Assembly: GCA_032690845.1 (NCBI GenBank) | Contig: CM064432.1 | Coordinates: 59,208,071-59,272,070 of the forward strand | DNA length: 64,000 nt | From: Eleusine coracana subsp. coracana | Lineage: Eukaryota; Streptophyta; Magnoliopsida; Poales; Poaceae | Direction of reading: 5' to 3' | Shown here: in pieces, positions 22,001-35,116 of the stretch | Layout: each line of letters opens with the position of its first letter | Numbering within the stretch: the first letter of the stretch is position 1 | Notes under the pieces: model-generated | Seen by the model: the letters and a program-made list of their open reading frames with translations, nothing else | Told to the model about the DNA's origin: nothing | Databases searched by the model: none | Translations under genes and position numbers: made by a program

Positions 22001-22830
22001 ACTACGCCAGCAGCCAGCATCTACGCGGAGCAAGTGGCACTGGCAATGGCCCTGCTGTGTGTCTTCGTCGTCGGTGCTCGCTGACGACCTCGCTGGCAAT
22101 GCAACCGGCCGTCGAGCTCGCCGGTGCGTGCTGCGGGCAGAGGGGGGCAGTCCGTGAAAAGACAAGCACGAGGCACGCGCGCGAGAGAACGAAACGGGTG
22201 CCAGTGGACGCATCGTGCCATCCACGGATCTGGTCGCGGCGCCTTGTGGACGGACGGCGGACCTATCCGTGTCAATCTCCTGTTCATATACCCCCGTCTC
22301 TGCGTGACTGCGTCCTCGCTAGTTTTTGTACGTATATACAGTCTGGTTTACTCTGTACCACGACACACGTATTTCGATTTACAGCTGACACGAAAAGGAC
22401 CGTCTCGTCGTCGCCGGGAACCGCGCGGAAACGGAACGGGAAAACTGACCGACTGTGCACGCTGTGGTGTGTGGTAAACGAGGGCACACAGGGTTCCCTC
22501 GTTCCCATGCGCTTGTCTTTTTACGCGAGACTGGCTGGGTTGGTCAGCATGCCCCTGCCGCCAGAAAAAAGATGCGTTTTTGCTCCGAGCCCAACCTTGC
22601 ATTGGGAGGTTAAAAAGCGCATCAGTTTGTCGTCGGTCCTTTGATGGGTGTTTGGACCAGGTGGTGATGATCCATGTCTATCCTGCTGCTCGGTCTAATC
22701 AGTCGTGTCATCCGTAGACTGTTTTCCGTTGTTCGTTTCCTTGTACAATGCGCCCATCGGACACATACGAAAGCAGCGCGGCCTCGGACTGGGGGTTTGC
22801 AATGCTGATTCGGCGAGTTCTGGTTTGGCT
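19081..22830. other. Gene-poor intergenic block
   Basis: Mixed, often GC-rich DNA with many short open frames on both strands. None has a recognisable domain, a biased frame or splice signals. A run of 23 C residues lies at 20711-20733. No MITE ends or tRNA could be identified. It may hold distal regulatory DNA or non-coding transcripts, but the sequence alone does not show this. Confidence 0.4.
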
Positions 22831-23207
22831 TGTCGGTGTGAACATAGTGATCATCAGGCTGTTGTATTAAGAGCAGCCGTAATTGTTGATTCTGAATTAA
22901 ATATTTTAATTGGAAGTATAGAGAACACACCAGGGGTATTCCCCCAATGTGCAGTGCCGATATATATGGGATGAGCTCCATAAGAATAGGTGTGTGAAAA
23001 CACTGTAAAACTAAATGCCCAATCAACTGAGCACCGCTACACTAAAAAGGAGAGCACTTTCAAACCCTAGGTGGTATCAAGAAGAAAGGAAAAGCAAGAG
23101 TAGATCAATAAAAGACCAGATGGGAGCTCAAGGTGAAGGTAATCTCTTAGCTACTGTTTGGTGTGGTGGTTCAATTGCTTAAGCTAAATGATTCTGCGAG
23201 TCTAACA
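22831..23207 (+). repeat. Left LTR of the Copia element
   Basis: Starts 'tgtcggtgtgaaca' and ends 'gcgagtctaaca'. It pairs with the right LTR at 29285-29664. Confidence 0.95.
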
Positions 23208-23208
23208 G

Positions 23209-23221
23209 TGGTATCAGAGCC
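23209..23221 (+). other. Primer-binding site of the Copia element
   Basis: 'tggtatcagagcc', two bases after the left LTR, is the usual plant primer site complementary to the 3' end of initiator methionine tRNA. Confidence 0.9.
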
Positions 23222-24800
23222 AATAGCTTAAGAATTGAACCCCTAAAAGTTCATGTTCATGCTAAAGTGTTCATCCTAAGCTCCTGTTAATGATTCTTTT
23301 TAAAGATCGACCCACAGAAGGTAGCTAGGGTTCTGGAAATTGGTGTCGTAGCACCAACAAGTACGGAATTGCAACAACTGAAGATTAATTTTAGGAAATT
23401 TCCCAATTTTTTGTCGAATCATAACCCTAGCTACAGTTAACCCTAACCCTAGCTAACCCTAAAACTAAAGGCGGCAGGCTTACCTCACGGAGAAGTGGGT
23501 TGGTGGCCGCCGTCGACGAGTTCGGCGTCGGTCCCGGTACTTGCTCCTTGCCTTTTTTGCCCGTCGTGCCAGCTCGCGTGACCGTCGCTGGTGCTTGTCG
23601 CTGTCATGCGGTCCCGGGCAAAGTAGCCGAGGCATCGTCGCCACCACCGCCTCGATCTCAATCGGTGAGCGTGCGCGACCCCGGTGGGAGATGGGCGCCG
23701 TTGAGATCCACTCGACGGAGCCACGCGCTGCTTATAGCGGCACGCGAGTTCCGGCGAGGGGGCCTCGCTAGCATCGTCGCTGCTCTTGTCGCTCCCTCCC
23801 GCTCTCGCTCGTTCGCCGGTCGGTGAAGGGGCCTAGCCGGCCCCGCCACCTCTCGGCCTCACGGGCGTTCGGCTGTTTCGGTCGCCGTCAGAGGAGAGAA
23901 AGAGAAGGAGAGGCGGGAGGAGGAATGAAAAGAAACTAGGGTTTCGGGGGAGGCCGGTGCGGAGCGCCGGTTTTGTTCCGGCTCGGGCGTCTCCTGGCCG
24001 TTGGATCCCGATCCAACGGGCCATGGCGGTCACCGATCTTTGATGGGCCTGGAGCCCAGGTGGGGATGCGCGGGGGATAAAGTGGGCTGAAAATTCAATG
24101 GGCCAACGTTGGTTGACTGCGGCCCAATTCGGAACAGTAGCATTTTGTCAATTCTCCAGCTATTTTATTTACTAACGGGCTGGGCTCTAATGGGCCTTAA
24201 CGGGCCAGATGACTCTCTTAATAATTTTCTAGTATTATTTCTTTTAAAACCTCCCTTTTCATGGAAATCCTTTGAGAATTAATTAGAAAACTTTTAAGGA
24301 TAATTATTGAGTTAAATAATTTCCTTAGCCAATTATGAAATTTACACTTATGATCATATAGAATTTTGTCCTCCCCTTATAATAGTTTTATCGACAAAAT
24401 TTCTTTAAAGAATATTTGTGATTAATGGCAAAGGCTTTAAGGATTATGTTGTTATATTTTATGCTTTAATTATATTTTATGTCTTTATGTTTCTGCTGTA
24501 AATTAAGAATTTTAAGTGTGGTATATGTTTATCATTCTGGCCATAGTTGATTGATAAATATGTGTCCATAATATTTTACTTTTCTTGTTCAATTTCTGGC
24601 CGTAGCTAATCTTGAACATGAATAGTAAAAGAAGTGAATTACGTGTGACTTGTATTTATTATTCTGGCCATAGCTGATTAATAAATATTTGTTCACAATC
24701 ATTTTATTGTTCTTAATCCAATTCTGGCCGTAGCTGACTTGGGTTTTGATTTAATAAAATAAGTCTATTATGATTCTTATAATAGTTTTAAATTTTTTGT
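23222..24800. other. Leader of the Copia element, with a GC-rich insert and AT-rich repeats
   Basis: About 1.6 kb between primer site and gag. Bases 23422-23461 carry telomere-like 'ccctaa' words. Bases about 23480-24060 are strongly GC-rich, unlike the rest of the element, and look like a host gene 5' end read on the minus strand. They show 'ctagggttt'-like words and a donor-like GTGAG|GTAAGC near 23483-23493. Bases 24534-24740 hold two diverged tandem units, each with two copies of 'ttctggccatagctgatt'-type sequence. Confidence 0.6.
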
Positions 24801-27800
24801 TATGTAGCGTCTAATGCCTCTCAAATTACTAGGCTTGTTAATGGTCTTGAGCAATTAAATGGAAGTAATTTTATCTCTTGGAAAGAGAGATTGGAAATTA
24901 ATCTGGCTTTGCTGAATATTGATTATGCTCTCCATAATGATGCTCCTATAGAGCCTCAAAAGGGTGTTAAAAATTATGATACTCTGAAAAAGAAGTATAA
25001 TGATTAGAAAGATGATTGGGAGCAATCAAATAGAAAATGTCTAATGATCATTAAGAGCTCCATAGTTGAAAGCATTAGAGGAGCAATCCGTGAGGCTCAA
25101 ACTACTAGAGAATATCTAGCTAAGGTTGAGCACCAATTTAAAGGTTCCTCTAATGCATATGCAACCACTCTTATTCAGAGGCTTATTAGAGATAAGTATA
25201 CTCTTAATGCAAACTTAAGGGAGCATATTATGAAAAAGTGTAACATGGCCGCAAAACTTAAGACAATAGATATGGATATTTCTGATGGTTTTCTTGTCCA
25301 TTTTATTATGGCATCTCTTCCTCAAGAGTTCGATCCTTTTGTGATCAATAATCTTAATATGAAAGAAAAATGGAGAATTGATGAATTAATGGCCAGATGT
25401 GTGCAAGAAGAGGAAAGGCTTAAGGTTGGAAGGATTGATTATGTCAATCATTTTAAGCATCCTCAGAAGAAGAAATATAAGAAATATGAGGATGATTACA
25501 CAAAGCCTAAGCCAATCCAATTCAAGCACAAAGGACAAGTTCCAAAGCAAAATCATCAGCCAAAGTCCAAAAAGAATCCAGATGAAGAGAAAGATCCAAA
25601 TGGATGCTTTCAGTGTGGTAAATCTAGACATGTTCGAAAGAACTGTCTCAGTTTTTTAAAGTGGATGAATCGAAAAGGTATCGATGAAGTAACTTTCATT
25701 GATGAATCACTGCATGTTGATAATGCCACCAATACATGGTGGGTTGACTCAGGCGCAACAATTCATGTTGTGAATTCCATGCAGGGATTAGATATGAGGA
25801 GGACCCTAAGAAAAGGGAAAAGAAGAATTAGAGTTGCTAATGGTGTGGAGACCGAAGCGGAAGCCATCGGAGACTTTGACCTTATGCTTCACACCGGTTT
25901 TATGCTTAAACTAAATAATGTACTCTATGTCCCATCGATGAAAAGAAACTTGGTTTCTGTGTCCTATCTTGATGACAATGGATATCACTGTAATTTTGAT
26001 AATGGCAGATGTATAATTATGTGTGACAATAAAGATGTTGGTCTTGCCATATGCCAAGAACGTCTTTACTTTCTTATGCTCAGTGATACCATCAATAATG
26101 TTGGATCCTCCTCTAATGTAAACATTGGTACCAAACAAAAAAGGAATGAGAATGAGACTTATTCGAAATTATGGCACTATCATTTAGGCCATATTTCGAG
26201 GGGGAGAATTGAACGTCTCATTAAATAAGACATCCTTACTCCACTAGATTTTTCGGATACAAATGATCATTGTATTGATTGCATCAAGGGAAAATATCCA
26301 AAGAAGATAAAGAAAGGTGCAAATCAAAGTGCGGGAGTTCTAGAAATTATCCACACAGATATTTGTGGTCCATTTAATGTTAGATCAATTGATGGGTTTG
26401 ATTTATTCATAACCTTCACCGATGATTACTCCCGTTATGGATATGTGTATCCTATTAAAGAAAGGTCTGAGACATTGGATAAGTTCAAAGTCTTCAAAGC
26501 TGAAGTTGAAAATAAGCATGATCGAAAGATAAAGATTGTAAGGTCTGATCGTGGTGGTGAATACTACGGAAGACATACATCTTATGGCCAAGTTCCTGGT
26601 CCTTTTGCAAGGTATTTATAGGACAATGGCATTGTCGCCCAGTACTCTGCACCGGGTGAACCTCAGCAAAATGGAGTGGCTGAAAGGCGTAATCACACTC
26701 TTATGGATATGGTACAAAGTATGTTGAGCCACTCAACTCTTTCGGTCAATTTATGGATGGAAGCTCTAAAGACAGCACCTCATATTTTAAATATGGTCCC
26801 TAGTAAGTCGGTTCCAACGACACCTTATAAATTATGGGCTGGGAGAAAACCGACCCTCAATTATTTTCATATATGGGGATGTCCTGCTGAAGCAAGAGTT
26901 TTCAATCAAAATCTGGGAAAATTAGATTCTAAGACTGTCAGTTGTTTCTTTATTGGCTATCCTGACAGGTCAAAGGCATATAAGTTCTATTGTCCAACTC
27001 TGTATACTAAGTTTGTTGAAACTAGACACGTTGTGTTCTTGGAAAATGAGGCTATGAGGGGGAGCATGACACCGAGGGAAATTGATTTACAGGAAAAGAG
27101 GGATTATGTCCTAATACCTATGATGCAAGAGCCTGTATTTCCTGTGCATGCTAATGTTGTCCCACTAGTGGATACAACATCTGCTGATATTCCTAAATCA
27201 TCTAATGATACGCGTACTAATGAGGACCAGCAGCCTCAAGAAATGATTGATGAGCAAAATGAAGAACCACTTAGAAGATCACAACGTGTTAGAAGATCTG
27301 CCATTGCTAGTGACTATGTCACTTATATGAGTGAAGATCTGAATGAAATGGGTGAAATGATACTCGATAATGATCCTGTATCATATAAGGAAGCCATGGA
27401 AAGTGAGGATTCATCTAAATGGCTTGAAGCTATGAAAGATGAAATCAAGTCTATGAAAATAAATGATGTATGGGACTTAGTAGAAATTCCCAAAGGAGCC
27501 AAAACAGTAGGCTGTAAATAGGTCTACAGAACCAAGTATGACTCCAAAGAAAATATCAAAAGGTTCAAAGCAAGACTTGTTGCTAAGGGCTTCACAAAAA
27601 GAGAAGGTATTGATTATAATGAAACTTTCTCACCTGTCTCTACTAAAGATTTATTCAGAATTATTATGGTGCTTGTTGCTCATTATAATTTGGAAATACA
27701 TCAAATGGATGTCAAAATAGCATTTCTAAATGGTGACTTATGTGAAGAAGTGTACATGGCTCAACTCGAAGGTTTTGCTGTGGAAGGAAGAGAACATTTG

Positions 27801-28967
27801 GGATGTCGACTAAAGAAATCCATTTATGGTTTGAAGCAAGCATCAAGGCAATGGTATTTCAAATTTGACCAAGTCATAAAGCAATTTGGTTCCAAAGAGA
27901 ATAAGTTGGACAATTGCATATATGCTAAGTTTAGAGGGAGCAAGTGTATTTATGTGATCCTTTATGTTGATGATATAGTCTTAGCCAGCAGTGATAAGAA
28001 TTTACTGCTGGAAACTAAGAACTTTCTCTCCTCTAAATTTGATATGAAAGATCTCGATGAAGCAAATTATGTGTTGGGAATTGAGATTCACCGAGATAGA
28101 TCCAAAAGAATTTTGGGGTTATCCCAGAAAGGATATATTGAAAAGGTACTCAAGAAGTACAATATGCATAAGTGCTCAGCCTCACCTGCTCCTATTGTCA
28201 AGGGCGATAAGTTTGGAATATTTCAATGTCCAAAAAATGATTATGAATCTACACAAATGAAGTCAATTCCTTATGTTTCGGTGATTGGAAGCATAATGTA
28301 TGCGCAAGTATGCACTCGTCCTGACATAACATTCATAACCGGGATGCTTGGCAGATATCAGTCAAATCCAGGATTAGATCACTGGAAAGCCTCTAAGAAA
28401 GCCTTAAGATACCTGCAAGGCACTAAAGATTACATGCTCACATATAAGAGGTTTGATAACCTAGAAGTGGTGGGTTACTCAGATGCTGATTTTGCGGGAT
28501 GTATTGATACTAAGAAATCCACGTCAGGTTATGTCTTCACACTCGCGAGAGGAGCTATATCGTGGAAAAGCTCAAAATAAACTGTGACTACATCATCGAC
28601 AATGCAGGCAGAATTTGTGGCATGTTATGAGGCAGTGGGGTAGGTTGTATGGCTAAAGAATTTCATCCCGGGATTGCAAGTGGTAGATAGTATTTCCAAG
28701 CCACTTAAGTTATACTGTGACAATCAACCTGTAGTATTCTATGTGAGTAACAACAAGTCAAGTGGTGCTGTCAAACACATTGACATCAGGTATCATGTTG
28801 TGAAAGATAGAATCCAGGATCAAACAATAAGACTTGAATACATAAGTACTAAGAAAATGTTGGTGGATCTGCTTACGAAAGGTTTGCCACCCAGCATATT
28901 TAAAGAACATGTTGTTGGTATGGGGCTGGTTGAAAAGCCTTTGATCCTGGAACAAGGGGTATTATGA
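24800..28967 (+). pseudogene. Copia gag-pol polyprotein with six nonsense codons
   Basis: One reading frame runs from about 24800 to the stop at 28965-28967 without any frameshift. It is interrupted by stops at 25005, 26226, 26619, 27519, 28578 and 28641. Recognisable parts in order are: gag (ARLVNGLEQLNGSNF-like region, about 24815); a CCHC zinc knuckle at about 25608-25650; protease with DSGA (about 25746); integrase zinc-binding region (HLGHIS, then CIDCIKGK) and core (HTDICGPF, DDYSRYGY, NGVAERRN); reverse transcriptase with YVDDIVLA (about 27965); and RNase H with SDADFAG (about 28482) and KHIDIRYHVVKD. Several stops are explained by single transitions (W or Q codons). No initiator ATG is obvious for gag, so the start is approximate. 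Confidence 0.9.
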
Positions 28968-29273
28968 CACCTTCTCCCCACTCAATAAGAAGAATCCATT
29001 TTGAGATAGAATAGGAACCATGGTCAATTAGTTCTGTAGTACTTGATTGACTATAATAATTTATTGATTTGGTGTACTGTCTATTTAAGAAGTGGATTCA
29101 TAAGTTTTCTCTAATGTTTAATATATAAAGTGTAAAGTTATGGAGCTCCTAAGTTAATGTTTCATTTGATGTGAGATGGTGTGTTGTAGTAACTGGGTTC
29201 AACGATATATTACATTCGTCGTTGTAATTCTTTTATCTCGGCATATCATTTTATAAAATTATGTATGATGATC

Positions 29274-29284
29274 AAGGGGGAGAA
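29274..29284 (+). other. Polypurine tract of the Copia element
   Basis: 'aagggggagaa' immediately precedes the right LTR and would prime plus-strand synthesis. Confidence 0.85.
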
Positions 29285-29664
29285 TGTTGGTGTGAACATA
29301 GTGATCCATCAGGCTGCTGCATTAAGAGCAGTCGTAATTTGTTGACTCTGAATTAAATGCTTTGATTGGAAGCATAGAGAACACACAAGGGGTGTCCCCC
29401 CCAGTGTGCAGTGCCTATGTATATGGGGTGAGCCCCATAAGGATAAGTGTGTGAAAACACTGTAAAACTAAAGGTCCAATCAACTGAGCACTGCTACACT
29501 GGGAAGGAGAGCACTCCCAAACCCTAGGTGGCATCAAGAAGAAAAGAAAAGCAAGAGTAGATCAAGAAAAGACCAGATGGGAGTTCAAGATAAAGGTAAT
29601 CTCTTAGCTACTGTCTGGTGTGGTGGTTCAATTGCTTAAGTTAAATGATCCTGCGAGTCTAACA
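29285..29664 (+). repeat. Right LTR of the Copia element
   Basis: 380 bases, beginning 'tgttggtgtgaaca' and ending 'gcgagtctaaca', followed by the target duplication TGGCT. Confidence 0.95.
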
Positions 29665-29669
29665 TGGCT

Positions 29670-32600
29670 CTCTGGAGCAAGTTTGTCACGAAAAGTACTG
29701 TTTTATTTGTGGGTGCTCTATAATGAGATAGGCCATCAAATATGTCACCCCTTTTTTTTTTTTCTAAAGCAACAACTTCGTCAAATATTTGTCTCTGAGT
29801 ATGTTTCCCGTGGCTATCATCATGCGTGCGGTACAGGTTAGATTTGCCGAGCGATGAGAGGAGCACGAGTGCACCACCAGCCACAACTCGACTTAGCACC
29901 GGCACCATCATTACACGGAACCTTCTTACAGGACACCAGCGCCCTGCAGATCGAGAGACCACCACAACACGAGATCAATCAATAACAACGTATCCACCAT
30001 ATATAATCGTCTCTCAAGTGGACGGCGACACGAACCCCACACACATTATTACATCGCATCCACCGTTACATCTCTCTCTCACCCGCCCGATCCAACACTC
30101 AGGTAGAATCGGATCGGATGGGAGTACACACGCACATGCCACTGGTTTTGTATCCGTGTGTCGTGTGATTTCCGTTCCTTTTTGCCCTTTCCTTTTTACT
30201 CATAGCTCTGTGTGTACTCCTTGCACGGTGCCATGGACCCATGGTCCCCTCTCTTGCATTGCATATTTGCATAGTATGCATTTGGTGGTGGTGTTTACTA
30301 CTGTTGCTACTACTCTAGGCGTGGAACAAATGGACGGGGACAAGTGGTTACAGGCTGGGTGAAAATGAACGCGGGGCAAAACGGCAATGCCGATCTGCTG
30401 AAAGAATACGCCCAAAAGATTCCGATCGGGTTCAACTGTCGTCTCTTGTGTGTAGATTAAAAAGTGAAAGATCCCAGCATGCATGCGACCCGTCCTTTAT
30501 AAACTTGGACCACGCATAGGCTGTTTGACTGCACGGTCTTCGTTATACCTAAGACATGGCAGATGATTGAGGCGGGCAGAGACACAAAGATGCGTTCCCT
30601 GACATCATCAGAGCAAGCTTATATAGTAGAGCTCCGCTGCTAATCGCACAATGGTCGTCACTTAAAATTATTGCGACCCTCCATGGTACATTGGTACTAG
30701 TACTTCCATATACTAGTATATTCTAGCCGTCTACTACTAAACAAAAAGACATCTTTGTTTTATTGCGCGCAGAAAATCAAACAGCGTACAACATCCGGAG
30801 ATTGCTGACAGATGATAACAAGATCTTTGTTCTGTAGTACTGCCTAATCAATAGCCCCTTATCTACCGTCCACGTTGTGCTGATATGATGTGCTCCTCCG
30901 AGCCTAACGTTACGTTTCGTTGCACGGGAATATTAAACAGCCGAGAGAGGAGTTGTCATCCCTCTCCATCCCTGGAGGCCTGCCTGAACGGTCCATAATC
31001 TGTTTTCGGATGCAAGCTACTATTGTCTCTGGCCGTGGTTGCCGCTGATTGCCAGATGAGGCACATGGAATGGACGCTCCCGGCGAGAGAAAGAACCGGC
31101 GCGTGTGGCGGTCGGGGCATATATAGCAAGCTCTAAACCTGCATATTGGCCTCATCATCATCATCACCATCGGCGATCCAGGGCTCCTTCCTGCACGCAT
31201 CATTGCAAGATCCACCGGAACAGGACGTCGTCGTTATGATCAGAGACTTGGAGTATAATCTACGTCGCGTGTGTGTTCAGCGAATCCAGAACACGGTTCC
31301 TGCTAATAGAATAGTACTCATCGTCGTCGTCGTTGACTTGTGGCGAGCATGTTGGTTTCAGAGAGTTCAGACGGATGACAGCAGGATTAATTAGAACGCA
31401 CAGGGCGGGGATGGTGGTGGATTGCGTGTGGCGCCGCTGCACATGGGTTGCTCGGCGGTTACATGGTCGTGTGCGTGTGAGCGTGTCCTCATGTCTAGCC
31501 AGGGGCACCGGTGGGCGGCAAGGTAACATGCTGCAACCGGAATAGTCAAGCTCTCCTCAGTTACCACGTTCTACGTGCCGGGTCGCAGTTCAGCGGCCTC
31601 AACCATCGGTAGCCCATGTCGATATGACCTGAACAGTAACGGGACGCGAAGTCGCGTACTCTCGTGGCACACGCGTCCGGGCCCGTGTACGTGCGGATTG
31701 GGAATACTTTTATCACCGGCTCCCCGCGCCGGTGAAGTTTTTTTCTATGCAGCGGCGGCGGTGGCCATGATTGTTTGTTTTTACACGAGGAGGAGGAGCT
31801 TGTCCTGCTGTGGCCCGTGTTCGAGGAAACGGACGGGGTTCGAGTGCTAGAAGTGAAGGAAAGAGAGATTCTAGCTATAGTACACAGCTACTAGTAGGTG
31901 TGACACCGAGCTGTCATAGCTTATTTTTTTACGCATACTTTTTCAACGATCGATGGCTCAGGCTTCTGATCTGGAAGAAGCGGTCATCAGCTGCCAGTAG
32001 AACTGCTGCTGCACCTTTTGGCTCGCCCGATGCGGTGGCGGCAGGCCATGATTCGTGGAATGTTGTATGGATCGATGGATGATGGACCGGCGCCGAAAGC
32101 CTCGGCAGGCAGCCCCCGTGCTGCTAGCTGCTCAAAACTGATGCACCGCGTCCATGGCTGCCATCACCCGTGCACCAGCAGAACCACGATGCTTCTGCCC
32201 GAGCCAGAAGACACTGGCGATGGAACAACTCCTCAGTAAGCACGGTCCACGGGAGAAGCTCGGAGAGGCACCACGGGTCCTAGAGAGCCGCGCCCAAGCC
32301 ACGGGCGACTCGAAAAAAAAAAAAACAAGAAAAACCGAGCCAGGCCAGCACTCGCTGAGCGCACCTAACTCCGTACGGTCCCGAGCAGAGAGCAGGAGAG
32401 ACCGCAACGCGACAACAAGGGCCACCACCACCTCGCCCGTCCCATCACCAGTCGAAGAAGAAGCCCCACAACCAGTACCAAATCTATACTACTCCCTAAT
32501 CTAGCTACCGCTAATCTACGCGTAATCTAATCCCATCCGAACTGATCATCAGTCCAGTCCCCCACACGCACCTGCCTCCAATCTGCTCCCCACCCAATCG

Positions 32601-35110
32601 TGCTCCAACGTGTTCATCTACAGAAGCACCCATGTTCTTCGGTCGCGTCGTTGTCGGTGGCAGTGAGCCCGAGCTCGGAGAACGCCGGGAATTTGGGGAA
32701 TTAATTATGCTCTCCCATTTTCACGTTAGAATAGAATTTGATTGCCTCCGAATTTGGCACGGGTAGAGGGGGATTTGCAAATAAATTGGGAGCGACGGGT
32801 GCGTGGCGCGGCGGCGCGCACCCACGCCCGGCGAGAACGCGAGTGGTGGTGGGCGTCCTCCGGCGCGTCCGCCTCGGACAACACCTCGTCTTTCTCCTCC
32901 CACCGCACGGCTGCCCGCTAGTGCCGCCACAGCCGACGCGCACATCACAGAGACCGACGCCCTCGTCGGCGACGTTTGACGACCAAATAATTGAGCCCCT
33001 TTTGCTTTCTCGATCCACTACGCCGTGCGTTTTGTTCCGACTGCTCGCTCGATGCTCGTTTAGGCAAAACGTGCACGCAGCCACGCTCAACCCAACAATC
33101 TCTCGCCATGCCGCTTTGCTTGTCGCCTCTGGTTTCGGCGAAAAGGAGAGGAAATCAGAGGAACCCAAAAAATCTTTTCCGGTAAAGATTGGCGCGGGGT
33201 CCCGGACCGGAGATGGGGGATCGTTGGCGGTACTGTGGTATTTTGTCTCGTCGCCTCTGCATTATTGCTGGGAGTGTACTGTACTGTATATGTGGAGTGT
33301 ACCGGCGTTTGCTCTGCCAGTTGCTGCTGCTGGTACTCAAACGTATACGCGCGCGCGGGGCGAGCGCTGTCGTGCCGGGCAGCGAAAGCGAGAGGTGGCG
33401 CGGTGGTCGCTGTTGCGCCACCTAATCAAAAAAGCGGAGATGGTTGCGGAAGGGGGTAAAGGTCCAGCGGATGGATGATACGGAGCTCTCCTTCAACAAC
33501 CCGCTTCAGCGACGCCCGACTTGTTAATCCATTCCATTTTTGCCGGGATGGGGATCAATTGATTTTTGTGTTTCATGTGGACCAAAATGAATGGCTTGTA
33601 ATTTTTTCTATAAAGAATCCTTGTAATTTCGTTCTCCCGTCCCATGGGAACCAAACGGTACTCGACGTGGCGAGAGCAAGAGCAAGAGTTAAGGAGACGG
33701 TGATCTCGGACTCGTTTGCTGACCTGTAGCATGGACAAGGTAGGGAGGTGGCTGCATCGACTTGGCGGCAAAAGATCAAAGGAAATGGTGACCTCTGACC
33801 TTAACAGGCATGTGGGAGACGAACCTTCGCGCGACAACCTTTATTCCAGTGTAATAAAGCGCAAAAGTCGTTTCTAGTTTATTCCGTCGGCCTTCTTCGT
33901 TCTTAAGAAAAGAGTTTGTAGATCCACTTCATGGTGCCACAAATGGAGCGAGTATTTAGCTCTAAACAACATACGGATGGACTATATGCAACAACTTAAC
34001 GTTCACGGTACTTGAGACAGAGAATTAGGCATTGACCTTTTTTTTTATCAGGAATGCTCCTGTTCAGCCGACTGAAATACAGGGGGAATTTCAGTCGACG
34101 TGTGTGGCGTGTGTTTATTCAATTTTATTTATTTAATTTTGTTATTTATTTATTTGTAGGATTATTTATATTAATTAGTATTATGTATAGCCTATGGAAA
34201 AATTTTATCTTCCTGTATCCATTGGATCTAGATTTAAGAATTAAAAGCGTTGATTAAAAAAAACCCCTATTTTCAATCGACTAAAAATTAGACACTTCCT
34301 TTTTTTATCGGCTTTATTTATTAAGTGAAAAAGCTGGCCATTGCTATTACTACTATTTTTAAAAGAATCCTTTTCTTTCTACAAATCTTGAAATTTAGGT
34401 TAAACCTTTTGTAAACATATTTTCTAACTTTCAATCAGGTAAAAGCTTTTAGTCAATGATTTGCTACTATGTGTTCCAATTTTTCTTTTGTAGGATTATT
34501 TGTATAATAATTATATTTTAATTTTTTATAGGATTATTTATATAATAATTATAAACTATTAGATCTATATCTAATGACTTATAAAGGTGACTGAAAAATA
34601 TCTAAACTTTCAATCAACTTAAAATTAATAAGTTCTAAAAAATATTAGACGATTGGAATAGTTGAACGTTGAAATTCTCTTGCGCTACATAAACCACTCT
34701 AATAACGCGCTTGAAAAAGTTACAGTACTCCTACTCGTAAGTCAAAAGTGAATTAAAGATCACAGAGATGGCTACGTACTTGAGGATAAATATTCCACAA
34801 GAATTTCAGTAACCATTCAAAGCCTTAACTACACGCTAGTATTGGTATGATCCTGCATGAATCTTATGAGCATTGATGAGTGGGCTACCCGATCCCAAAA
34901 GACCGCGGATATACCAGGAGAAAATCCGTGTAGATATCACAGGAAAATCTCTGGTCCACCTCATCCACCGGAAAGCAACGCGCCACATTTTTAGTCAATA
35001 CGACCATTTCTTTAGCCCATCTCTATCTTTCTGCAACAAAAGCAACCGCACATCGTACGTCTACTTGTATGTGTATACGGGTTCATGTACCGTATAACCC
35101 CGGATAAAAA
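29670..35110. other. Gene-poor intergenic block
   Basis: No recognisable gene. The longest open frame (32738-33478, 246 codons) has no domain and shows no codon pattern distinct from its neighbours. 33990-34660 is AT-rich and holds several copies, in both orientations, of a motif related to 'agtcgactgaaat', suggesting decayed or nested MITEs. Confidence 0.4.
34060..34650. repeat. Cluster of inverted 'agtcgactgaaat' motifs
   Basis: 'cagccgactgaaatac' (about 34066) and 'aatttcagtcgac' (34088) face each other. Further related words are 'ttttcaatcgactaaaa' (34272), 'gtgactgaaaaat' (34587) and 'tttcaatcaactt' (34608). The pattern fits remnants of one MITE family inserted more than once. Confidence 0.4.
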
Positions 35111-35116
35111 TACGGT

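Larger units (their letters stand above)
22831..29664 (+). mobile_element. Complete Copia LTR retrotransposon, decayed
   Basis: 6834 bases flanked by the 5-base target duplication TGGCT (22826-22830 and 29665-29669). LTRs of 377 and 380 bases begin TGT and end ACA. Primer-binding site and polypurine tract are both present. Inside is a long GC-rich leader and a gag-pol frame in the Copia order gag, protease, integrase, reverse transcriptase, RNase H. By eye the two LTRs differ at roughly 35-40 positions (about 10%), mostly transitions, so the insertion is old. Six nonsense codons make it non-functional. Confidence 0.95.

Noticed and set aside
23422..23461. Telomere-like 'ccctaa' repeats
   Set aside because: Only a few irregular units, internal to the Copia leader. 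Better explained as 'aaccctag' leader sequence than as an interstitial telomere.
32738..33478. 246-codon open frame upstream of the SEC14-nodulin gene
   Set aside because: Composition changes along its length and it overlaps equally long frames on both strands. No family resemblance.
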